Assembly (NCBI GenBank): GCA_030156255.1
Contig: JASGMV010000018.1
Location: 1-60,482, forward strand
Origin: Desulfovibrionales bacterium
GTDB taxonomy: Bacteria > Desulfobacterota > Desulfovibrionia > Desulfovibrionales > Desulfovibrionaceae
Reading direction: 5' to 3'
Length of the DNA stretch: 60,482 nt
Numbering within the stretch: position 1 is the stretch's first letter; every line of letters starts with the position of its first letter. This document shows, piece after piece, positions 54,424 through 60,482 of the stretch. A program made the translations under genes and the position numbers. The notes beneath the pieces were generated by a model. That model was not told where the DNA came from, did not search any database, and saw nothing but the letters and a program-made list of their open reading frames with translations.

Positions 54424-55275
54424 ATGGTCAGCGTTGAAACCTACGGCGAGTTTGAAACGGCCTGGTGCCCCGGGTGCGGTAATTTCTCCATCAACAAAGC
54501 CATGAAGCAGGCCCTGGCCGGCTTGGGGCTCGCGCCCTCCCAGGTGTTGCTGGTCTCGGGCATCGGGCAGGCGGCCAAGGCCCCGCACTATCTCAAGTGC
54601 AACGCTTTCAACGGCCTGCACGGGCGGGCGCTCCCCGTGGCCCAGGGCGCCAAACTATCCAATCCCGGCCTTACGGTTATCGCCGAAAGCGGCGACGGTT
54701 GCCATTACGGCGAGGGCGGCAACCACTTTTTGGCCGCCATACGCCGCAACGTGAACATCACCTGCCTGGTGCATGACAACCAAATCTACGGATTGACCAA
54801 GGGCCAGGCCAGCCCCACCACCCTGCAGGGACAAAAGACCAAGGCGCAGCCCATGGGGGCGACCTCGGAGGCCTTCAATCCCATGGCCACGGCCGTGGCC
54901 ATGGGCTGCGGCTTTGTGGCCCGCGGCTTTTCGGGGGATATCGATCATGTTGCGGACCTGCTGCAACAGGCCGTCCAGTACGAGGGGTTCGCCTTGGTGG
55001 ACGTGTTTCAGCCTTGCGTGTCCTTCAACAAGGTCAACACCTTCAAATGGTACAAAGACCGTTGTTATAAGCTGGACGAGAGCCACGACCCCGCGGATTT
55101 CGGACAGGCCATGGCCAAGGCTCTGGAGTTCGGGGACAAGATTCCCATCGGCGTGATCCGCCGTTACGACAAGCCGACCTTCGAGCAGACGGCGGGGCGC
55201 GAGGACGCCAAGCCTTTGGCCTATTACACCGTGGACAGGGACCGGTTGGCCTCGGAAATGTTGTCGTTCGCTTAG
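54424..55275 (+). CDS. korB: 2-oxoacid:acceptor oxidoreductase, beta subunit
   Basis: The 283-residue protein binds thiamine pyrophosphate: AESGDGCHYGEGGNHF and VHDNQIYGLTKGQ give the GDG...N motif. CPGCG near the N-terminus provides two of the cysteines for the [4Fe-4S] cluster. It starts 10 nt after korA with AAGGAGG upstream; the pair is an operon. Confidence 0.92.
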   Translation: MVSVETYGEFETAWCPGCGNFSINKAMKQALAGLGLAPSQVLLVSGIGQAAKAPHYLKCNAFNGLHGRALPVAQGAKLSNPGLTVIAESGDGCHYGEGGNHFLAAIRRNVNITCLVHDNQIYGLTKGQASPTTLQGQKTKAQPMGATSEAFNPMATAVAMGCGFVARGFSGDIDHVADLLQQAVQYEGFALVDVFQPCVSFNKVNTFKWYKDRCYKLDESHDPADFGQAMAKALEFGDKIPIGVIRRYDKPTFEQTAGREDAKPLAYYTVDRDRLASEMLSFA

Positions 55276-55328
55276 ACCACCCAACTCTCTGCTGCAGCAG
55301 ATGAAATTTCGAATCTAGGAGCGTTGTT

Positions 55329-55673
55329 ATGAAAACCGTGCTGTTCGCCTTCAACGGCGAAATGATGTGTTTTGTTCACGTGTTGCTCAACGCCCTCGAC
55401 ATGCATGAACGCGGCGAAGAGGTCGCCATCGTGTTCGAAGGCGCCTCCGTCAAGCTTATCCCGGAACTGGGCAAGGAAACCAATCCCTTCCGTTCGTTGT
55501 ACGCCCAGGTGAGGGAGAAGGAACTGGTCGCCGGGGCGTGCAAGGCGTGTTCGTCGAAGCTTGGCGTTTTGGAGGCCGTGCAGGCCGAGGGGCTGACGCT
55601 GCTCGATGAAATGCGGGGGCATCCGTCCATGGCCGGGTGGATGGATCGGGGCTACACCGTCATCACCTTCTGA
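55329..55673 (+). CDS. DsrE/DsrF-like protein
   Basis: The 114-residue cytoplasmic protein has the DsrE-like alpha/beta fold (KTVLFAFNGEMMCFVHVLLNA, then VAIVFEGASVKLIPEL) with a C-x2-C (ACKACSSK) in the position of the persulfide-carrying loop. Members act in sulfur transfer or as unknown small proteins. AGGAG 9 nt upstream supports the start. The gene lies downstream of korB with a 53-nt gap. Confidence 0.75.
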   Translation: MKTVLFAFNGEMMCFVHVLLNALDMHERGEEVAIVFEGASVKLIPELGKETNPFRSLYAQVREKELVAGACKACSSKLGVLEAVQAEGLTLLDEMRGHPSMAGWMDRGYTVITF

Positions 55674-55882
55674 GCGGGGCGCAAGCTTCTTCGGCGCGGC
55701 GAGCATGGCCGGCGTACTCCGCGCCGGTCCATGGAATTTTCGGCTCGGCCGCTCCCTCTAGAAATCTTTTCCTTTTTTTCATATGAGCGGAACCCTCCGC
55801 GGGGTTCCTTGCGGCCCCGAGCGATTGCCAACGGGCGATGGCTCCGTTATATCCTCGCCTTATCAGAGGAGTTCGCGATTTA

Positions 55883-57016
55883 ATGTCCAACGCCTCCACC
55901 ATAGAATTTTCCACGGCGCAGGGGCCGGCCGGTTCGCTGACGGCGACCTTTACGGGCGTGCTCGACGCCGACGGCGCGGGGAGAGTCTGGACCCGGGCCG
56001 TGGAGGCTGTACGCGCCGGCTCCGGCGAGGTTTCCCTGGACGTTGGCGGCCTAAGCGAAATCGACGGCGTGGGCCTCGGACTGTTGGTGGCCCTCAAGGC
56101 CATCCAGGCCGAAAAAGGCGCGACTTTGGCGATCCATGGTTTGCCGTCGGCGTTGCAGACCGTGATCGACCGCTACGACGCGGCCAAGCTGGCCGAACTC
56201 CAAAAACCCCGCCAGCAGGACAGGGCGGGCTTTGTGGTTCGCGCCGGCCGGTTCGGTTGGGAGGTGATGAGAGCCGCCAAGGGCGTCATCTCCTTCGTGG
56301 GGGAATGTTGCATCGCCTTGGTCTACGCCGTGCTGCATCCCTGGTCGATCCGCTTCAAGGATTTGGCGCGGCAATGCGAATTGGTGGGCGCCAACGGACT
56401 TGGCATCATCGTGCTCATCGGCTTTCTCATGGGCTTGATCCTCGCGTTTCAGACCGCTATCACGCTCATACGATTCGGAGCCCAGGCCTTTGTTCCCAAC
56501 ATGCTCGGCCTGGCCATGGTCCGGGAGATGGGCCCGTTGGTCACGGCCATTCTTCTGGCCGGCCGTTCGGGGTCGGCCTTCGCCGCCGAGATCGGGACCA
56601 TGAAGGTCAACGACGAGATCAACGCGCTGGTCACCATGGGGCTGGCCCCCATGCGTTTTCTGGTCACGCCGAAAATTTTGGCCGCGATGATCATGACGCC
56701 GCTTTTGACCTTGTTCTTCGATTTGTTCAGCTTTGTCGGCGGCGCCGTGGTGATGCTGTCGCTGGACTATCCTTTGGAGTCCTACGCGCATCGGTTGTTC
56801 AACAACGTTTCGATGACGGATTTTATCGGCGGTCTGATCAAGGCGTTGGTGTTCAGCCTCCTGGTGGCCGGAGTGGGGTGCCTGCAAGGACTCAACACCC
56901 GCAACGGCGCCGGGGCCGTGGGTGAATCGACCACGGCGGCCGTGGTGGGCGGCATTGTGCTTATCGCCGTGGCCGACGGCTTATTCGCCGTGATTTATTA
57001 CGCTCTGGGGATTTGA
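55883..57016 (+). CDS. MlaE-type ABC permease fused to an N-terminal STAS domain
   Basis: The 377-residue protein starts with a STAS-like domain (about 1-95, DVGGLSEIDGVGLGLLVALKA). A permease of the MlaE family follows (LMGLILAFQTAITLIRFGAQ, GPLVTAILLAGRSGSAFAAEIGTMKVNDEI split across two helices). STAS proteins (MlaB in E. coli) usually are separate. The ATG at 55883 has GAGGAG 11 nt upstream. It is the first gene of a four-gene lipid-transport operon. Confidence 0.9.
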   Translation: MSNASTIEFSTAQGPAGSLTATFTGVLDADGAGRVWTRAVEAVRAGSGEVSLDVGGLSEIDGVGLGLLVALKAIQAEKGATLAIHGLPSALQTVIDRYDAAKLAELQKPRQQDRAGFVVRAGRFGWEVMRAAKGVISFVGECCIALVYAVLHPWSIRFKDLARQCELVGANGLGIIVLIGFLMGLILAFQTAITLIRFGAQAFVPNMLGLAMVREMGPLVTAILLAGRSGSAFAAEIGTMKVNDEINALVTMGLAPMRFLVTPKILAAMIMTPLLTLFFDLFSFVGGAVVMLSLDYPLESYAHRLFNNVSMTDFIGGLIKALVFSLLVAGVGCLQGLNTRNGAGAVGESTTAAVVGGIVLIAVADGLFAVIYYALGI

Positions 57017-57026
57017 GGCGGCCCGC

Positions 57027-57815
57027 ATGGATAGCAGCAACCGTACGAATGGCGCGCAGGAGCGCCCCATCATTCAAGTCCGCGACATGACCTGCGCCTA
57101 TGGCGATTTCGTGGTGGTCCGGGACGTGAATTTCGATGTGCGCCGCGGCGAGGTGTTCGTGGTCCTTGGCGGGTCCGGCTGCGGCAAGTCCACCGTGCTC
57201 AAGCACGTCATAGGCCTGAACCAGCCCGTCAAGGGCCGGGTGTTCCTTGACGGCGAGGACTTCACCGCGGCTTCGGAGCGGGAGCGGCTGCGGCTCATCC
57301 GCCGATTCGGGGTCATGTACCAGTCGGGGGCCTTGTTCGGGTCCATGACCTTGCTGGAAAACGTGCGCCTTCCGTTGGAGGAATTCACGAATCTGCCTCA
57401 GGAGGCCATGGATTTCGTGGCGAACATGAAGCTTTCGCTGGTGGGGCTCGAAGGGGCCGCAAACCGCATGCCGGCGGAGCTGTCGGGCGGCATGCAGAAG
57501 CGGGCGGCCATCGCCCGGGCCATGGCGTTGGACCCGGACATCCTTTTTCTGGACGAACCTTCGGCCGGCCTGGATCCCGTGACCTCGGCCGGCCTGGACG
57601 AATTGATTTTGAGCCTGTCGCGCAACATGGGCATCACCTTCGTTATCGTGACCCACGAGTTGCCGTCCATCATGGCGATCGCGGACAGGATCATCATGCT
57701 GGACAAGGACGCCAAGACCATCGTGGCCGAAGGCGATCCTCGGGAGCTCAAAGAGCATTCGGACAACCCCGTGGTGCGGCAATTCTTCAACCGCCAGGCG
57801 GATCGGGCCGCCTGA
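57027..57815 (+). CDS. MlaF-type ABC transporter ATPase
   Basis: The 262-residue ATPase has Walker A GGSGCGKST, signature LSGGMQKRAAIARA, Walker B ILFLDEPSAGLD and the switch histidine in VTHELPS. It powers lipid transport between the membranes with the adjacent permease and MCE protein. It starts 10 nt after the permease gene. Confidence 0.95.
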   Translation: MDSSNRTNGAQERPIIQVRDMTCAYGDFVVVRDVNFDVRRGEVFVVLGGSGCGKSTVLKHVIGLNQPVKGRVFLDGEDFTAASERERLRLIRRFGVMYQSGALFGSMTLLENVRLPLEEFTNLPQEAMDFVANMKLSLVGLEGAANRMPAELSGGMQKRAAIARAMALDPDILFLDEPSAGLDPVTSAGLDELILSLSRNMGITFVIVTHELPSIMAIADRIIMLDKDAKTIVAEGDPRELKEHSDNPVVRQFFNRQADRAA

Positions 57816-57841
57816 GGGCTGAACGCCGCAAGAGAGGGAGC

Positions 57842-58993
57842 ATGGCGAGCAAAAGCGCCTATTTCAAGACCGGCCTATTCGTTCTTGGTGGAACGGTTTT
57901 GTGCATCGCCGGAATCATCGTGCTTGGCGCGTCGAAATTTTTCGAGAGATCCGTCAAGATGGAGACCTACGTCAACGAGTCTGTCAACGGGTTGGAGGTG
58001 GGCTCGCCCGTGAAGTTTCGAGGCGTGCGCATCGGCCGGGTGGATTGGATCGGTTTTGTGACCACCTCCTATACGGAGTTCGACGATTCCGATTATCGCT
58101 ACATCCACATCGTTTGCGATCTGGATGAACGGTATCTCGGGAAATATTCCGAGCCCGACCTCAAGCGCATCACCCAGCAGGAAGTCAAGGACGGCATGCG
58201 CGTGCGGCCCACCACGCAGGGGCTCACCGGGCAGCTTTTCCTGGAGATCGATTACCTGAATCCTGTGAGCAATCCCGCCTTGCCCATCGCCTGGGAGCCG
58301 AGATACATGTATATCCCCTCGGCCCCGTCCACATTGAGCATGGTGGAGTCGGCCATCACCTCGATCAGCAAGACGTTGAAGGATATCAAAGGATCGGACA
58401 TTGCCGACACCGTCAAGGAATTGCGTCTGGCGGCTGAAACCGTGACGAATTTCTTGGAGAACGCCAAGGTGGATAAGCTGTCCCGGCAGGTGGGGGCCAA
58501 TTTGGAGGAGTCGCGTAAGTTCATCCACCGCATCAATCAGCTCATCGCCGCGCCTGAAGCCGAAACCCTGATCCCCGACGCCTCCAAAACCATGGCCGAG
58601 GTGCGGGGAATTCTGGAGCAGTCGCGGCCGGACATCCTCGCCGGAATCCGGGACATTCGCCGCACGGCGTCGGACTTCAGCAAGGTTGCGGCCCAGTTCG
58701 AGGCGTACTTCAACAGCCCCGAAGGACGGGAGGCCCTCGGAAAAATCGGCCCGATTTTGGAGAACGCGAATATGGCTTCCGGCGATTTCCGTCAGGGAGC
58801 CGTCAAGTTCAACATGCTCACCACCCGCATGAACGACCTGGTGGCGGGACAGCAGGTGAATATTCAGGCCGTGATGGAAAACCTCCGGCTGCTTCTGGAA
58901 AATCTGAAGGAACTCAGCGACGAGGCCCGGCGCTATCCCTCGGGCGTATTGTTCGGCAACCCGCCCGAGAAGGTCCAATCCGAGGAGAAATGA
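57842..58993 (+). CDS. MCE-domain protein, MlaD-type
   Basis: The 383-residue protein has an N-terminal membrane helix and one MCE domain (VNGLEVGSPVKFRGVRIGRV, residues about 40-150). A long helical C-terminal region may form a needle. It is the periplasmic lipid-binding part of the transporter. The stop overlaps the next ATG by 4 nt. Confidence 0.93.
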   Translation: MASKSAYFKTGLFVLGGTVLCIAGIIVLGASKFFERSVKMETYVNESVNGLEVGSPVKFRGVRIGRVDWIGFVTTSYTEFDDSDYRYIHIVCDLDERYLGKYSEPDLKRITQQEVKDGMRVRPTTQGLTGQLFLEIDYLNPVSNPALPIAWEPRYMYIPSAPSTLSMVESAITSISKTLKDIKGSDIADTVKELRLAAETVTNFLENAKVDKLSRQVGANLEESRKFIHRINQLIAAPEAETLIPDASKTMAEVRGILEQSRPDILAGIRDIRRTASDFSKVAAQFEAYFNSPEGREALGKIGPILENANMASGDFRQGAVKFNMLTTRMNDLVAGQQVNIQAVMENLRLLLENLKELSDEARRYPSGVLFGNPPEKVQSEEK

Positions 58994-59637
58994 ACATGAA
59001 CATCATCCGGTACGCCGCGCCGCTGCTTGGGTGCCTGCTTCTCGTGGCGGGAGGCTGCGTCAATCTCAAAAAACCGGCGGTGGAGAAACGCTACTACAGG
59101 ATCGAGGCCGTGCGTTCGGTGAGCCAAAACGCTTCGTTTTCGCCCGCCGTGCTGAAAGTCCGGCGGCTGCGCGTTTCGCCGGGCTACGACGGCAAGGGGC
59201 TCGTCTACAAGACGGGCGCGTCGGCCTACGAGTCGGATTTCTACAACGCCTACTTCATCCCGCCCTCGGACATGCTCACGCAGGAGCTGATGGACTGGCT
59301 GGGCGCGGCCCGGATATTCGCCCACGTGGTGGACCCGGCGAGTCTGGTCCGGTCCGACCTGGCCCTGGAAGGCGTGGTCAACGCGCTCTACGGAGACTAC
59401 GTCGACGGAGCGCCCAAAGCGGTGCTGAAGATGCAGTTTTTGCTTCTGGATGAATCCACCCCCGAGCGGCCGATTCTTTTCGCCAAGGATTACAATCGGG
59501 AAAAAGAGCTGTACGCGGACACCCCAGCCCGACTCATCAGCGCTCAAAGCGAGAACCTGGCCTCCATTCTCTCGGAGCTGGAGACGGATTTGCGGGAAGT
59601 GGCGGCGAAAAGACAGGACCAACGCAACCAGCCGTAG
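58990..59637 (+). CDS. ABC transport auxiliary lipoprotein (PqiC-like)
   Basis: The 215-residue protein has a lipoprotein signal with lipobox VAGGC (Cys23) and the ABC_trans_aux fold (YYRIEAVRS start, VLKVRRLRVSPGYDGKGLVYK, VDPASLVRSDLALEGVV). It belongs to the Mla/Pqi-type lipid transport system, probably on the outer membrane. It overlaps the MCE gene by 4 nt (ATGA). Confidence 0.88.
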   Translation: MNMNIIRYAAPLLGCLLLVAGGCVNLKKPAVEKRYYRIEAVRSVSQNASFSPAVLKVRRLRVSPGYDGKGLVYKTGASAYESDFYNAYFIPPSDMLTQELMDWLGAARIFAHVVDPASLVRSDLALEGVVNALYGDYVDGAPKAVLKMQFLLLDESTPERPILFAKDYNREKELYADTPARLISAQSENLASILSELETDLREVAAKRQDQRNQP

Positions 59638-59795
59638 CGGTCCGCCCCCTGTGCATCTCGCGATGGCGGGGCTGAGGCCGTAAAGGTGTTTCACGGCGCG
59701 GAGCGCACTTCCGGAGCGTTGCAAGGCGTTCGATTGGCGCCGAGGCTTTGACGCAAGTCATGGAGCTGCGTTCTCTCTTGGGCCATTTTCTCTGC

Positions 59796-60455
59796 ATGAA
59801 AGATAATCCATCATTTCTCGATGTTTCCGGCGTTTCTCTGGCCGTGTGCCGGGGGGCGTGTCATGGGCCGTGTCCGTTCAAGCTGGACGTCGGAGACTTT
59901 CCGGAGGTCCTCGCCAAAATCTTGCGCGTCTCCGGTTGGCCGGAGTTTCTGGCAGAACGCCTGGGCCGCGCGCCCCGCAAGCATGAGGAGTTGCGTCTGT
60001 CCGTCGCCGCTTGCGCCAATGGGTGCTCCCGGCCGCACGTGGCGGATATGGGCTTCATCATGGCGAGCCGGCCGGCCGTGGACCCGGACCGTTGCGAAGG
60101 CTGCGGGATTTGCGCCGGACGTTGCCCGGATCGCGCCATCGACTTGGAGGCGGGCGTTGCGGTGATCGACCGCCGGGCCTGCCTGGATTGCGGACAGTGC
60201 ATCGTCGTGTGCCCGAAAGGGGCGATGGTTTGCGAGGCGCAGGGATTCCGCGTCCTGGTCGGCGGACGGCTGGGTCGCCGGCCTCGTCTGGCCGTGGAGG
60301 CGCCGGGGCTTCGGACGCCTGGGGAGTGCGCCGATCTGGTCCAGGCCGCCGCGGCCGCACTCATGAAAACGTACAGGCGCGGACGCCGCCTCGCGGACGC
60401 ACTGCTGGAGGCGAACCTGCCTGGACTCGGAGTCGAGAGCAATGAACAGAACTGA
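59796..60455 (+). CDS. 4Fe-4S protein with sulfite-reductase-like N-terminal part
   Basis: The 219-residue protein has an N-terminal part (about 10-110) with CRGACHGPCPF and VAACANGCSRPHVADMG, patterns resembling siroheme nitrite/sulfite reductases. Two ferredoxin motifs follow: C-EG-C-GI-C-AGR-CP and C-LD-C-GQ-C-IVV-CP. It is too short for a complete reductase; a small electron-transfer partner or a DsrAB-like accessory is possible. The start is uncertain: ATG at 59796, ATG at 59760 or TTG at 59748, none with a strong ribosome-binding site. It is the last gene in the window. Confidence 0.7.
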   Translation: MKDNPSFLDVSGVSLAVCRGACHGPCPFKLDVGDFPEVLAKILRVSGWPEFLAERLGRAPRKHEELRLSVAACANGCSRPHVADMGFIMASRPAVDPDRCEGCGICAGRCPDRAIDLEAGVAVIDRRACLDCGQCIVVCPKGAMVCEAQGFRVLVGGRLGRRPRLAVEAPGLRTPGECADLVQAAAAALMKTYRRGRRLADALLEANLPGLGVESNEQN

Positions 60456-60482
60456 GGGAAGGGGAAAACCCCTTTTGAGAAA

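Noticed and set aside
55789-55808. GGAACCC hairpin as a terminator after the DsrE-like gene
   Set aside because: The stem is good but no T tract follows on the plus strand.

Overview
The window is a piece of bacterial chromosome that most resembles a sulfate-reducing Desulfobacterota of the Desulfovibrio type. The evidence is indirect: a GC-rich core, a complex I operon without the NADH-input subunits, a fused two-subunit 2-oxoacid:acceptor oxidoreductase, ferritin and rubrerythrin-like iron proteins, a ferredoxin/siroheme-reductase-like protein, and a Gram-negative Mla-type lipid transporter. There is no 16S rRNA gene here, so the assignment is inference.

Positions 1 to about 16.7 kb look like an accessory island, visibly less GC-rich than what follows. 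It opens inside a SNF2-type helicase gene cut by the window edge. A type III-like adenine methyltransferase, a small GxxExxY nuclease-fold gene bounded by inverted repeats, and a DEAD/DEAH Res-like helicase-nuclease follow in one tightly coupled operon. A fifth gene starts like a SIR2-family protein but stops after 64 codons. The island continues with a small lipoprotein, a potassium uptake pair (TrkH/KtrB-like channel and KtrA-like RCK subunit), an orphan HAMP membrane protein, a calcium/sodium antiporter, a 0.5 kb gap with a strong terminator and tmRNA-like scraps, four small unknown genes and a toxin-antitoxin pair.

From 16.9 kb the sequence is GC-rich core. On the minus strand lie a split ThrE-type exporter (YjjB/YjjP) and a half-size UPF0016 cation exporter with a structured leader downstream of tRNA-His and its terminator. 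Then come murA, a threonine synthase-like enzyme and comEC (plus), and a cupin, a MscS channel, a repetitive secreted Cys/Gly/Met protein, a PEBP-family protein and a CDF metal transporter (minus).

The 29.3-40.9 kb stretch is one minus-strand operon for a complex I-like proton pump (nuoABCDHIJK, then an MrpD/NuoM-like antiporter subunit, a small membrane protein, a NuoL/MrpD-like subunit, nuoM and nuoN). NuoE, F and G are absent, so electrons probably enter from ferredoxin or another carrier. Divergently from it runs a MoxR/Bat operon (41.3-49.1 kb: MoxR ATPase, DUF58, a DUF4381-like protein, BatA, a BatB-BatC fusion, BatD, BatE-like), whose genes mostly overlap by the ATGA/GTGA pattern.

The right end (49.1-60.5 kb, all plus) holds a metallo-beta-lactamase-fold hydrolase, a REC-PAS-histidine kinase, ferritin, a rubrerythrin-like protein, the alpha and beta subunits of a 2-oxoacid oxidoreductase, a DsrE-like protein, a four-gene Mla-type ABC lipid transporter (STAS-permease fusion, ATPase, MCE protein, auxiliary lipoprotein) and a 4Fe-4S protein. 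The best candidate for an undescribed system is the helicase/methyltransferase/GxxExxY/Res/(SIR2) operon at the left edge.
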